Assembly (NCBI RefSeq): GCF_044751345.1
Contig: NZ_JBIWXY010000001.1
Span: 1,302,001-1,366,000 of the forward strand
From: Methylobacillus methanolivorans
Lineage (GTDB): Bacteria > Pseudomonadota > Gammaproteobacteria > Burkholderiales > Methylophilaceae
Reading direction: 5' to 3'
Length of the DNA: 64,000 bases
Made by a program: the position numbers and the translations under genes. The notes below the pieces were generated by a model. It saw nothing but the letters and a program-made list of their open reading frames with translations. It made no database searches and had not been told where the DNA came from. Positions within the stretch are counted from its first letter, which is position 1, and every line of letters begins with the position of its first letter. Shown here piece by piece: positions 1 to 9,452 of the stretch.

Positions 1-1249
1 CATCATCCACAATAAAACCCGTAGAGATAATCAGCGCCATCAAGGTCAAATTGTTGAGCGAATAGCCACACAAATACATCGCCGCAAAGGTCGCGATGAG
101 CGATACCGGCACGGCCAGCGCCGGTATCAGCGTGGCTCTGCCATTCCTGAGGAACAGGAACACGACGAGGATCACCAGTGCTACGGCAATCGCGAGTGTC
201 AGCTCGGCTTCATGCAAGGAAGCACGGATATTAGGGCTGCGGTCTTCCACCACGGTCAGCTTGATATCATCGCCAATGCTGCTCTGGATACTGGGTAGCT
301 CAGCACGAATGCGATCTATCATTTCGATGATATTCGCGCCCGACTCACGGCTCACCATCAGCAGGATGGCACGCTGCTTATTATGGAAACCGACGTTGCG
401 GATATCCTCCACGGAGTCATAGACACGCGCGACATCACTGAGGCGTGTGACCGCGCCATTGTGACGCGCAATCACCAGCGAGCGATAATCCTTGGCGCGT
501 AGCAAGCGGTCATCCGCATCCAGCTGCCAGCTATAGGCGTCATTTTGCAGATAACCCTTGGGCCCACTGCCATTCGCTGCGCTGATAACGCTGCGCACAT
601 CGTCAAGTGCAAGGCCCTGCTGAACCAAGGCATCTGGGTTGATATCCACACGCACCGCAGGCAGTGAGCTACCTGCCACATTCACCTGGCTTACGCCTTG
701 CACCTGGGCAATCTTGCGCGATACCCGATTGGATGCCAGATCGTACAGTTCGCCCATTGTCTTGGTTTTGGAAGTCATGGTCAGCACCATGCTAGGCATA
801 TCCGCCGGGTTCATCTTGCGATAGCTAGGGCGAGTCGGCATGCCGGTTGGCAGCATACCTGCCGCAGCGTTGATAGCAGCCTGCACTTCACGTGCCGCCA
901 CATTGATATCCTTGCTGAGATCAAATTGCAGGGTGATCGACGTACTGCCCAGGGAGCTAGAAGAAGTGATTTCACTGATGCCGGAAATGCGTCCCAGGCT
1001 ACGCTCCAGCGGTGTGGCGACGGAGGAAGCCATGGTTTCCGGGCTAGCCCCTGCCAGCGAAGCGGTGACATTAATGGTGGGGAAGTCCACCTGCGGCAGT
1101 GGCGCAATCGGCAATAAACCAAACGCCATCCAACCGGCAAGCATCAGCCCAAGCGATACCAGCAGCGTCATTACCGGACGCAGGATAAACAAAGAGGCAG
1201 GGCCACGCTCATCCGCCTTGAGCTGCGCCCAGGAAATCATGCGCCTCAT
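1..1249 (-). CDS. mdtC: MdtC-like RND multidrug efflux permease, 3' part cut by the window edge
   Basis: This is the N-terminal part, about 416 residues, of an inner-membrane RND proton/drug antiporter subunit; the gene runs off the left edge. It starts about 20 bases after the stop of the preceding RND gene, at the first ATG in frame (MRRMISWAQLKADERG); a second in-frame ATG three codons on (1240) is possible. Residues about 20-40 form the first membrane helix, followed by LPIAPLPQVDFPTINV, the usual start of the periplasmic porter domain. The last visible residues end in IISTGFIVDD, the TM4 segment carrying the paired aspartates of the proton relay. Two different RND subunits after one adaptor is the MdtABC arrangement, where MdtB and MdtC form a heterotrimer. 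Substrates cannot be read from the sequence. Confidence 0.88.
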   Translation of the reverse strand, partial: MRRMISWAQLKADERGPASLFILRPVMTLLVSLGLMLAGWMAFGLLPIAPLPQVDFPTINVTASLAGASPETMASSVATPLERSLGRISGISEITSSSSLGSTSITLQFDLSKDINVAAREVQAAINAAAGMLPTGMPTRPSYRKMNPADMPSMVLTMTSKTKTMGELYDLASNRVSRKIAQVQGVSQVNVAGSSLPAVRVDINPDALVQQGLALDDVRSVISAANGSGPKGYLQNDAYSWQLDADDRLLRAKDYRSLVIARHNGAVTRLSDVARVYDSVEDIRNVGFHNKQRAILLMVSRESGANIIEMIDRIRAELPSIQSSIGDDIKLTVVEDRSPNIRASLHEAELTLAIAVALVILVVFLFLRNGRATLIPALAVPVSLIATFAAMYLCGYSLNNLTLMALIISTGFIVDD

Positions 1250-1271
1250 GTGCCTGCACTCACGGCTTGCA

Positions 1272-4200
1272 TCACGCCAGTTCCTCGTCTGCGTCGCTGA
1301 TGCGGGTTGCCAGCTTGGCACGGCGGCGTGTCAATCGATCAAACAGCAGGTAGATCACGGGCGTGGTAAAAATGGTCAACAGTTGCGACAGCAGCAAGCC
1401 GCCCACCATGGTGATGCCAAGCGGCTGGCGCAATTCAGCCCCAGCGCCGCTGGCAAACATCAGCGGCAGTGCACCAAACAAAGCCGCCATGGTTGTCATG
1501 AGGATGGGGCGAAAGCGCAGCAGGCAAGCTTGGTAGATCGCGTCTACCGGCTTGAGCCCTTGTTCGCGCTCGGCAGCCAAGGCGAAGTCGATCATCATGA
1601 TCGCGTTTTTCTTGACGATGCCGATCAGGAGAATAATGCCGATGATCGCCACCATGCCAATCTCCTGCCCATGTATCCACAAGGCCAGCAAGGCGCCGAC
1701 GGTCGCCGACGGCAAGGTAGAGAGAATAGTCACGGGATGAATAAAACTCTCATACAGTATGCCCAGCACGATATACATGCATACCAAGGCGGCCAGGATA
1801 AGGAACAAGGTATTCGACAAGGAAGCCTCAAACGCCAGCGCGGCGCCTTGGAAGCGCGTCTGCACGCTGCCCGGCAACTGTAGCTCATCAACAGCAGTGC
1901 GAATGGCCGCCACCGCATGTCCAAGCGCGACATTGTCGGCAAGGTTGAAGGAGACCGTTGCCGCCGGGAACTGGGCAATATGGTTGATCGCCAGCAAGGT
2001 ATTGCGCTCTTCCACCCGCACCAGGGCAGTCAGCGGCACCTGCGTTGTCACCACATTGCCAGCACTATCCGTGCTGCTGCCGGGGATATAAAGGTTGGCA
2101 AGCGCCTCTGGGCCATTGCGGAAATTGGGCGGCACCTCCATCACCACGCGATACTGGCTGGCCTGCGTGTAGATAGTGGAAATCAGGCGCTGGCCAAAAG
2201 CGTTGTACAAGGCGGCATTAATGCTGGACACCGTCACGCCCAGGCGGGCGGCATTGTCGCGGTCTATCACTAGGTAAGCCTGCAAGCCCTTATCCTGCAA
2301 ATCACTCGCCACATCGGTAATCTCCGGTAACTGGCGCAACTTTTCCATCACGCGTGGCATGGCCGATTGCAACACGGCAATATCAGGGTCAGTGAGCAGG
2401 AAGCGATACTGCGTGCGGCTGGTCTTGTCTTCTATGCTCAAATCCTGCACGGCTTGCAGGTAAAGCTTAAAATCCGGGATGTCTGCAGTCGCCTGCTTCA
2501 GGCGCGCAATGACTTGGCTGGCCGTCACGTCACGCTCGGCATGCGGCTTGAGGTTGATCAGTACCCGGCCAGTGTTCAGCGCTTCGTTGGTGCCATCCAC
2601 GCCGATATAGGACGACACACTGTCCACTGCCGGGTCTTGCTTGATGATACGGGCCAGTTGTTCCTGCTTCTTTGCCATGGCAGCAAACGAAACCGATTGT
2701 GGCGCTTCACTGACACCCTGGATCAAGCCGGTATCCTGGGTCGGGAAAAAGCCCTTGGGCAGATAAAGATAGAACAGCACGGTAATCACCAGCGTTACCA
2801 GCGCCACCATCAGCGTTAAGACCTGATGCGCCAGCACCCATTTCAAGGCTTTAGCATAACGGTCGATCAGGCCTTGCATCATGCGTGCGCCAGCATTGGC
2901 AAAACGGCCTTTCTCGCTGGCAGGCGCATGCTTGAGCCACAACGCGCAAAGCATGGGCGTCAAGGTGAGGGAAATCAGCATGGATACCAGGATGGCAATC
3001 GCCAGCGTCAGGGCAAACTCACGGAACAAACGGCCCGCCACATCACTCATGAACAGCAGCGGGATCAACACCGCCACCAGCGAAATGGTCAGCGAGATAA
3101 TGGTGAAACTGATCTGCCTGGAGCCCTTGAGCGCTGCCTGCAAGGGATGGTCGCCCTGCTCGATGTAGCGCTCAATATTTTCCAGCATCACAATCGCATC
3201 GTCGATGACAAAACCGGTCGCAATCGTCAGCGCCATCAGCGTCAGGTTATTGATGGAAAAACCCGCCAAATACATGACGCCAAATGTCCCGATCAATGAC
3301 AGCGGCACAGCCACCGAGGGAATCAGTGTCGCCCGGCCATCTTGCAGGAAGAAGAAAGTCACCAGCACGACCAGTGCAATCGCCAGCAACAATTCAAACT
3401 GCGTATCCTTGACCGAGGCCTGGATGGTATGGCTACGATCACTGAGAACAGACACCTGCACATTTTCCGGCAGGCTTTCCTCCAGTGCTGGCAACATCTC
3501 CCGCACACGCTCTACCACGTCAATCACGTTGGCACCCGGCTGGCGCTGGATATTGACGATCACGGCAGGCTTGTCGTTGGCCCAGGCGGCAAGATATTCA
3601 TTCTCGGCGCCATCATAGGCCTGCGCCACATCCTTGAGGCGTATTGGTGCGCCATTCTGGTAACTCAACACCAGGTTGCGGTATTCCTCCGCGCTACGCA
3701 TCTGGTCATTGGCATCGATGGTCGTGGAACGCGTCGCCCCATTGAAGCTGCCTTTGGAACCATTGAGATTATTGTTGGCGATTGCCGTGCGTATGGATTC
3801 AAGACTAAGGCCATATGCCGCCAGGGCGGTAGAGTTTGCGCTCACGCGCACCGCAGGGCGTTGCCCGCCGCTGATGCTCACCATACCCACGCCGGAAATC
3901 TGCGCAATTTTCTGCGCTAGCCGGGTATCGACCAAATCCTGCACCTTAGGCATGGACAGCGCTTCCGAGGTCACAGCCAGCGTGAGGACAGGCACATCCG
4001 CCGGGTTAACCTTGCTATACACCGGCTGGCTGGGCAAATCACTGGGCAACAGGTTGGAAGCCGTATTGATCGCTGCTTGCACGCCCTGCTCGGCAATGCC
4101 CAAACTGGTATTGAGATTGAAGCGCAGAGTGATGACAGATGCCCCACCCGCGCTACTGGATGACATTTCATCCAGGCCGGCAATCCGCCCCAACTGACTT

Positions 4201-4403
4201 TCCAGCGGTGCTGTGACCATGGCATTGATGACTTCCGGGCTGGCACCGGGATACAGGGTTTTGACCTGCATCGTCGGATACTCCACCTCGGGCAATGAAG
4301 CGACGGGCAGCAAGCGGTAACCGAGGATGCCCGAAATCAATAGGGCGAGCATCAGTAGCGTGGTCGCCACTGGCCTTTCAATGAACATCCGCGAGGGGTT
4401 CAT
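1272..4403 (-). CDS. mdtB: MdtB-like RND multidrug efflux permease
   Basis: A full-length RND permease (1043 residues; family about 1030-1050) that would exchange protons for drugs across the inner membrane and pass them to an adaptor and outer-membrane channel. It begins MNPSRMFIERPVATTLLM with the first helix. TM4 carries VIDDAIVMLENIER with the paired aspartates, and TM10 carries GIVKKNAIMMIDFA with the relay lysine. Its ATG overlaps the stop of the adaptor gene by four bases, so the two are translationally coupled. No outer-membrane factor or dedicated regulator is visible; the outer channel would have to be TolC-like and encoded elsewhere or beyond the left edge. MdtB rather than another RND is inferred from the tandem arrangement. 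Confidence 0.92.
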   Translation of the reverse strand: MNPSRMFIERPVATTLLMLALLISGILGYRLLPVASLPEVEYPTMQVKTLYPGASPEVINAMVTAPLESQLGRIAGLDEMSSSSAGGASVITLRFNLNTSLGIAEQGVQAAINTASNLLPSDLPSQPVYSKVNPADVPVLTLAVTSEALSMPKVQDLVDTRLAQKIAQISGVGMVSISGGQRPAVRVSANSTALAAYGLSLESIRTAIANNNLNGSKGSFNGATRSTTIDANDQMRSAEEYRNLVLSYQNGAPIRLKDVAQAYDGAENEYLAAWANDKPAVIVNIQRQPGANVIDVVERVREMLPALEESLPENVQVSVLSDRSHTIQASVKDTQFELLLAIALVVLVTFFFLQDGRATLIPSVAVPLSLIGTFGVMYLAGFSINNLTLMALTIATGFVIDDAIVMLENIERYIEQGDHPLQAALKGSRQISFTIISLTISLVAVLIPLLFMSDVAGRLFREFALTLAIAILVSMLISLTLTPMLCALWLKHAPASEKGRFANAGARMMQGLIDRYAKALKWVLAHQVLTLMVALVTLVITVLFYLYLPKGFFPTQDTGLIQGVSEAPQSVSFAAMAKKQEQLARIIKQDPAVDSVSSYIGVDGTNEALNTGRVLINLKPHAERDVTASQVIARLKQATADIPDFKLYLQAVQDLSIEDKTSRTQYRFLLTDPDIAVLQSAMPRVMEKLRQLPEITDVASDLQDKGLQAYLVIDRDNAARLGVTVSSINAALYNAFGQRLISTIYTQASQYRVVMEVPPNFRNGPEALANLYIPGSSTDSAGNVVTTQVPLTALVRVEERNTLLAINHIAQFPAATVSFNLADNVALGHAVAAIRTAVDELQLPGSVQTRFQGAALAFEASLSNTLFLILAALVCMYIVLGILYESFIHPVTILSTLPSATVGALLALWIHGQEIGMVAIIGIILLIGIVKKNAIMMIDFALAAEREQGLKPVDAIYQACLLRFRPILMTTMAALFGALPLMFASGAGAELRQPLGITMVGGLLLSQLLTIFTTPVIYLLFDRLTRRRAKLATRISDADEELA

Positions 4404-5770
4404 GAACGTGGGCCTCTACCCTGTCCCATTGAAGCACCATCACCGCCACGACCCTGACCGCCTTGCTGCCATGCGCCGCCCTGTCTACCTTCACCACCAC
4501 GGCCTGCCGCAGGCTGCGCATCATCCTCGCCTGCCACACGCACCGTCATGCCGTCAGAGAGGCGGTCTACACCATCAATGACGATACGCTGCCCTGCATT
4601 CAAACCCTGGCGGATTTCCACCTGCTCTGCCTGGCTGATGCCCACGGTTACGCGCTGCTTGGCCACGGTTTTTTCTGCGCCAATCACATAGACATACGTG
4701 CCTTGGTCATCGCGTTGCAAAGCGCCACTCGGGATCAGCAAGGCCTTGGCCACCTCGGCCGCATGCAGCCGCACGTTAACAAACTGGTTGGGGTAGAGAC
4801 TATCATCACCATTGTCAAAACGTGCCCGTAGCTTGAATGTACCGGTCGTCACATCGATCTGGTTATCAATGCTCGCCACCTTGCCCATGGCAAGGCGCAC
4901 CTGGCGCTGGCGGTCCAGCGCTTCCACCACCAGTTTGTCGGGATTCTGCTTGAGCTGGCGCCGCACAGTAGATAATTGCTGCTCCGGCAAGCTGAACACC
5001 ACGCTGATCGGGCGTGTTTGCGTCAGCACCGTGATTGGGGTCGTCGCATTCACAGCCACCTGATTGCCCACATCAACTTGACGCAAACCGATACGGCCAC
5101 TGATAGGCGCACGCACCTGAGTGAATTCGAGATTAAGCTTTGCCGCTTCAAGCTGCCCCAAGGCATTATCAAGATTGCCCTGGTATTGGCGCACCAAGGC
5201 AGCTTGCGTATCCAGGGTCTGAACGGCGATGGAGTCCTCATCCTTGAGCTCCTGATAACGCGCTAAGTCTATCTCGGCATTCTTGAGCTGGGCGCGATAC
5301 TGGCTCACCACGCCTTCGGCCTGTTTAAGCGCTGCCTGATAAGGACGCGGGTCGATTTCGGCCAGCACATCGCCCTGCTTCACCTCTTGTCCCTCAGTGA
5401 ACAATATCCGGCTCAATTGCCCTTCCACGCGAGCCGTTACATTCACGGTATTCAACGAAGTCACCGTCCCCACCGCATCCAATTGCACCGTGAGCGGTGC
5501 CTGCACCACCTGGCCAACGCTGACCAGCATGCTCTCACCGAACATGCCGCGATGACCACCACCGGGGAAACCGCCGCTTGGCCTTGGCCTGGATGCCCCA
5601 CCGCCAGGACCGCCCGGCCCACCAGGTGGCATACTCTGTCCCATGCCTGGAGGACCCTGGTTAGCAGAGGAATTCAAAGGCACATACTTCCACAGTGCAT
5701 ACGCAACGGCAGCCAGTACAATCAACAAGATGAGCCAGGGACGCAGGGTTTTCAATAGTGGTCTAGACAT
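4400..5770 (-). CDS. mdtA: RND periplasmic adaptor (membrane fusion protein), MdtA-like
   Basis: HlyD/AcrA-family adaptor of 456 residues that would link the RND pump to an outer-membrane channel. One N-terminal membrane anchor (residues about 11-28), then a Pro/Gly/Met-rich linker (about 38-75), then the lipoyl half-motif region GTVTSLNTVNVTARVEG, a coiled-coil hairpin (about 130-200) and the beta-barrel and membrane-proximal domains. The last 40 residues are an unusual Gly/Gln/Arg-rich tail (GGEGRQGGAWQQGGQGRGG), longer than in the enterobacterial protein. First gene of the three-gene operon; no clear Shine-Dalgarno precedes the ATG. No regulatory gene adjoins it. Confidence 0.92.
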   Translation of the reverse strand: MSRPLLKTLRPWLILLIVLAAVAYALWKYVPLNSSANQGPPGMGQSMPPGGPGGPGGGASRPRPSGGFPGGGHRGMFGESMLVSVGQVVQAPLTVQLDAVGTVTSLNTVNVTARVEGQLSRILFTEGQEVKQGDVLAEIDPRPYQAALKQAEGVVSQYRAQLKNAEIDLARYQELKDEDSIAVQTLDTQAALVRQYQGNLDNALGQLEAAKLNLEFTQVRAPISGRIGLRQVDVGNQVAVNATTPITVLTQTRPISVVFSLPEQQLSTVRRQLKQNPDKLVVEALDRQRQVRLAMGKVASIDNQIDVTTGTFKLRARFDNGDDSLYPNQFVNVRLHAAEVAKALLIPSGALQRDDQGTYVYVIGAEKTVAKQRVTVGISQAEQVEIRQGLNAGQRIVIDGVDRLSDGMTVRVAGEDDAQPAAGRGGEGRQGGAWQQGGQGRGGDGASMGQGRGPRS

Positions 5771-5948
5771 AAGATATGATGCATCTGCATTGGATGGTTA
5801 AACTGGCCGCAATGCCTGTCAACCATGCATAGCCAGCCAATAGTAGGGATAGTTGAGAACAATAGTATTGTCCCCCAGGAATCGCCGCAATTGAATTTAC
5901 ACAACCCTACACAGCCACGGGCTTAGCGCTGTCAACGCTTACAAAGGC

Positions 5949-7145
5949 TTACACTTCGCTCAAGCCGGGCTTTAATAAGCGTTGCGCATGGCTAGCTGCC
6001 ATCCACTCTTCATTGGTCAAGGCCACCAGCACGGGGATAGCACTGGCAGCAGATGAAATCACCGTGGCATCCGCTTGGTTGGCTGTAAGATCAAGCTGCA
6101 CACCTAGAAACGCCAACCCTTGAGTGATGCGCAGACGGATTTCGGCATTGTGTTCGCCAATGCCAGCCGTGAATACCAACATATCCAGCCCGCCAAGCGC
6201 TGCGACCATGGAGCCGATCTCGCGCACGATGCGCCGCACATACAACGCCAACGCCAAGCGCGCCCGCGGCTCTGTTGCCTCGCATTGCAGCAACACGCGC
6301 GGATCAGCAGCAATGCCAGAGAGGCCGAGCAAACCTGATTCGTGGTACAGCATCTCCCCCACCCTGGCAGGTGTCAGGTGCTCCACCTCCATCATGTGCA
6401 GCAGCACGCCGGGATCAAGCGCACCGCTACGCGTGCCCATCATCAAGCCATCTAGCGCAGAAAAACTCATGGTGGTCGCCACGCTCTGTAAATCCTGCAT
6501 GCCACACAAACTGGCGCCACTACCAAGATGGGCAACAATGACACGCCCCCTGGCACGATCGCCCGCCAGTTCAGGCAGGTGCACTGCCATATACTCGTAA
6601 GACAAGCCATGAAATCCATAACGCCTGATGCCGCGCTCGAATACAGCATAGGGCAACGGCAGGACTTGTTCGACTTCGGGCAGAGTATGGTGAAAAGCGG
6701 TATCGAAACAAGCAACCTGCGGTAGGCTGGGGTCGATTTCCAGCAAGCGTTCTATCGCTTCCAGCGCAAAGGGCTGGTGCAGTGGTGCTAGGGGAATGTA
6801 GCTGCACAAATCACGCAGGACCTCATCATTGACAAGCACAGGCGTGAAGTAACGGCTGCCACCATGCACCACACGGTGCGCAATCGCCACCAGAGCATCA
6901 CCCTGTAGTTGCGCCTGGGTACGCTCAATAATATGGCGCAATGCCTCTGAGTAAGGATGCTCGCTTCCCAGCGCTATCGCGTGTGGCGTGGTCACGCTAT
7001 CGCCATAGGTCGGGCCGGTGCCAAGAATGCCATCCACCTTGCCGTTCCAGCGCGGCTTACGCGAGATGACTGCCTGGCTGATATCGAACAAGCCAAACTT
7101 GATACTGGAAGAACCGCAGTTCAGCACCAACACCCATTGGCTCAT
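5949..7145 (-). CDS. ackA: Acetate kinase
   Basis: Acetate kinase (398 residues, the normal length) interconverting acetyl phosphate and acetate with ATP/ADP in the cytosol. Family signatures visible: N-terminal LNCGSSSIKFGLFD, HRVVHGG, the central AHLGSGASLCG and GTRSGALDPG, and C-terminal TAGIGEH. Its start overlaps the stop of the upstream phosphotransacetylase gene by four bases, so the two are one operon converting acetyl-CoA to acetate. A methylotroph could use this as an overflow route or to assimilate acetyl phosphate; no phosphoketolase gene is present in the window to supply acetyl phosphate directly. Confidence 0.96.
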   Translation of the reverse strand: MSQWVLVLNCGSSSIKFGLFDISQAVISRKPRWNGKVDGILGTGPTYGDSVTTPHAIALGSEHPYSEALRHIIERTQAQLQGDALVAIAHRVVHGGSRYFTPVLVNDEVLRDLCSYIPLAPLHQPFALEAIERLLEIDPSLPQVACFDTAFHHTLPEVEQVLPLPYAVFERGIRRYGFHGLSYEYMAVHLPELAGDRARGRVIVAHLGSGASLCGMQDLQSVATTMSFSALDGLMMGTRSGALDPGVLLHMMEVEHLTPARVGEMLYHESGLLGLSGIAADPRVLLQCEATEPRARLALALYVRRIVREIGSMVAALGGLDMLVFTAGIGEHNAEIRLRITQGLAFLGVQLDLTANQADATVISSAASAIPVLVALTNEEWMAASHAQRLLKPGLSEV

Positions 7146-8098
7146 GGCGGGCTCTCACGATAATGATCGGCGAGTATGGCTGCCACAGCACAGGAGGCCA
7201 AACGGCTAGGCTTGGGGTCGGCACGACTGGTCAACACCACCGGCACCTTGGCGCCAAGCACAATGCCCGCGCTGTGGGCGTTGCCCAAATACTCCAGTTG
7301 TTTGGCGAGCATATTGCCACTTTCCAGGTCCGGTGCGACCAAAATATCTGCCGCACCAGCAACCTCGGAGCGTATACCCTTGATCTGCGCTGCCTCGCTG
7401 GAAACTGCGTTATCAAATGCCAGCGGCCCATCCAGCAGGCCGCCAGTGATCTGCCCACGGTCCGCCATCTTGCAGAGCACAGCAGCATCCAATGTGGCTG
7501 GCATATTTGGCGAAACCGTTTCCACCGCTGCCAGCAAGGCCACCTTGGGAGAAGTCACGCCAAGGACATGTGCAAGATCGATGGCGTTTTGCACGATATC
7601 GGCCTTGGCCAGCAGGTCAGGTGCAATATTGATGGCGGCATCGGTAATAATGAAAGCACGCGGATAAGTCGGCACCTGCATCAGGAAGCAATGCGATACG
7701 CGGCGCTTGGTGCGCAAGCCAGCACTGGAAGGCAGGATAGCGGACATCAGCTCATCGGTGTGCAGGCTGCCCTTCATCAGCGCCTGCACCTTGCCTGCCG
7801 CCGCAAGCTCCGCGCCTCGGGCCGCTGCTGCATGACTATGCGGCACATCGTCAATCTCGACACCATCCAGTGCAAGCCCATGTTGCGCAGCCACAGCCTC
7901 AAGACGCGCCCGCGGCGCGATCAGCACTGGCGTGACCAGCCCGAGCGCCTTGGCCTCCAACGTCGCTTCCAGGCTGACAGCATCACAAGGGTGCACTACC
8001 CCGGTACGCACCGCGGGCAAGGCTTGCGCATAAGCAATCAACGCCTGCAACAAATCCTGTGAATGCCCTGGATTAGCCAAGGGTAAGGCTTGTGACAT
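7142..8098 (-). CDS. pta: Phosphate acetyl/butyryltransferase (short Pta form)
   Basis: A 318-residue PTA_PTB-domain enzyme exchanging the CoA of acetyl-CoA for phosphate. It is the short, single-domain form, without the DRTGG and P-loop regions of the 700-residue enterobacterial Pta. Visible features are the middle segment KGSLHTDELMSAIL and the C-terminal GNAHSAGIVLGAKVPVVLTSRAD, typical of this family and of the phosphobutyryltransferase branch. Strong Shine-Dalgarno (AAGGAG) seven bases before the ATG. Coupled to ackA downstream, which favours acetyl-CoA as substrate; butyryl-CoA cannot be excluded from sequence alone. Confidence 0.9.
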   Translation of the reverse strand: MSQALPLANPGHSQDLLQALIAYAQALPAVRTGVVHPCDAVSLEATLEAKALGLVTPVLIAPRARLEAVAAQHGLALDGVEIDDVPHSHAAAARGAELAAAGKVQALMKGSLHTDELMSAILPSSAGLRTKRRVSHCFLMQVPTYPRAFIITDAAINIAPDLLAKADIVQNAIDLAHVLGVTSPKVALLAAVETVSPNMPATLDAAVLCKMADRGQITGGLLDGPLAFDNAVSSEAAQIKGIRSEVAGAADILVAPDLESGNMLAKQLEYLGNAHSAGIVLGAKVPVVLTSRADPKPSRLASCAVAAILADHYRESPP

Positions 8099-8201
8099 CA
8101 GTAGCTCCTTACGACATAGATGGCAGTGAATGTATCACGCAGACAATGTGCGATTGAGGAGATACGCCTATAGCAAGAGCGCCTTACTCCCCGGCATCCG
8201 C

Positions 8202-8600
8202 TCACGCAGGCGTCCAGGTGCCCTTTTGAATGAACTCCACTTTGTAACCATCCGGGTCTTCAACGAAAGCTATCACCGTCGTGCCGTGCATCATCGGCCC
8301 AGCCTCACGCACCACCTTGCCGCCCGCCTGCTTGACCGCCTCACAGGCAGCATAGGCATCGTCAACCTCAACGGCGATGTGCCCATAGGCATTGCCCTTG
8401 TCATAACTCTTGGTTTCCCAGTTATGCGTCAACTCAATCACCGCCTGATCACTTTCGCTGCCATACCCAACAAAAGCCAGCGTGAACTTTCCATCAGGAT
8501 ACTCATGCCGACGCAACAGCTTCATGCCAAGAACATTGGTATAAAACGTGATCGACTTTTCCAGGTTAACGACCCGTAACATGGTATGCAATATGCGCAC
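8202..8600 (-). CDS. gloA: Lactoylglutathione lyase (glyoxalase I)
   Basis: Glyoxalase I, isomerising the hemithioacetal of methylglyoxal and glutathione to lactoylglutathione. The start is taken as GTG at 8600 because it gives the canonical N-terminus VRILHTMLRVVNLEKS, has GGAGAGG just upstream, and makes a 132-residue protein as usual; the longer reading frame to 8729 adds a non-family extension. The metal ligands expected for the Ni-type enzyme are present: His5, Glu in VIELTHNW, His in YGHIAVEV and Glu in KVEFIQKG. Stand-alone gene between pta and the DinB-like gene. Confidence 0.94.
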   Translation of the reverse strand: MRILHTMLRVVNLEKSITFYTNVLGMKLLRRHEYPDGKFTLAFVGYGSESDQAVIELTHNWETKSYDKGNAYGHIAVEVDDAYAACEAVKQAGGKVVREAGPMMHGTTVIAFVEDPDGYKVEFIQKGTWTPA

Positions 8601-8864
8601 GACACCCTCTCCAGACAGATTCAAAGCGCCATTATAACCATAATGAATTTCAGGGATTGCAAGATGGAGGCTAGTGCGGCTTCCTGATTGAGAAATAGAG
8701 ATGAATTGACCTAGCTCAACCTCATCCAATAGGATTTATTCATGTTCATACGAATTGGGCAATCACAGGAAGCTTTTTGCTGTACAAACTTAGGAACAAG
8801 CTATTGGTTTCAATTGTGACCACCCCGAAACGCCCACCTTACGAACGTGCCGCCAAGGCTTAAC

Positions 8865-9401
8865 ATGACATCACAAATCGCCAAGCTACTCGCGAATTAC
8901 AACCGTTCAATGAATGAGCAAATGTTTGAAGCAGCGAAAAAGCTTAACAGCGTTGAACTCGCCGCTGATAGAGGTGCATTCTTCGGCTCCATTATCGGGA
9001 CACTCAATCACATTGCAGTGGCAGATACTATCTGGCTGCATCGCTTTGCCCAGCATTCTGGCGAGTTCCCTGCACTTGCAGGGTTATCATCTTTTGAGCG
9101 GCCTACCTCGCTACGGCAGATCATCGCCTCTGACTTGCTGAGTCTTGAGACCTATCGCCAAGGCCTCGACAGCTTGATTGATCTTTGGGTTTCCGAACTT
9201 ACATGTGAGCATCTTGCTTTTACCCTGACATATGCAAACATGGCCGGGGTGAAGTCAAGCAAGAATTTAGGCGCAGTCCTTCAGCATTTTTTCAACCATC
9301 AAACACACCACCGCGGCCAAGCCTCCACCTTGCTTTTCCAGGCTGGTATAGATGTTGGTATCACAGACCTCATCGCCTATATCCCAGACGACAATATCTG
9401 A
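8865..9401 (+). CDS. DinB/YfiT-like four-helix metal-binding protein
   Basis: A 178-residue cytosolic protein of the DinB superfamily (four-helix bundle with a metal site made of three histidines). The candidate ligands are His49 in TLNHIAVAD and two in the C-terminal NHQTHHRGQ motif. Start chosen at the MTSQIAKLL methionine, six codons into the longest frame, because it matches the family N-terminus; AAGG lies just upstream. These proteins are damage-inducible or act as thiol-dependent transferases in some bacteria, but the role here is unknown. The 264 bases upstream hold no gene; no LexA-type box was recognised. Confidence 0.85.
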   Translation: MTSQIAKLLANYNRSMNEQMFEAAKKLNSVELAADRGAFFGSIIGTLNHIAVADTIWLHRFAQHSGEFPALAGLSSFERPTSLRQIIASDLLSLETYRQGLDSLIDLWVSELTCEHLAFTLTYANMAGVKSSKNLGAVLQHFFNHQTHHRGQASTLLFQAGIDVGITDLIAYIPDDNI

Positions 9402-9452
9402 ACCACTGAGCAATGGGTGAGCCATGCACAACGCTAACGGAAGCCCCCAGCA

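Noticed and set aside
840..1883. A 347-codon open frame on the plus strand
   Set aside because: Antisense to the two RND pump genes; no recognisable protein.
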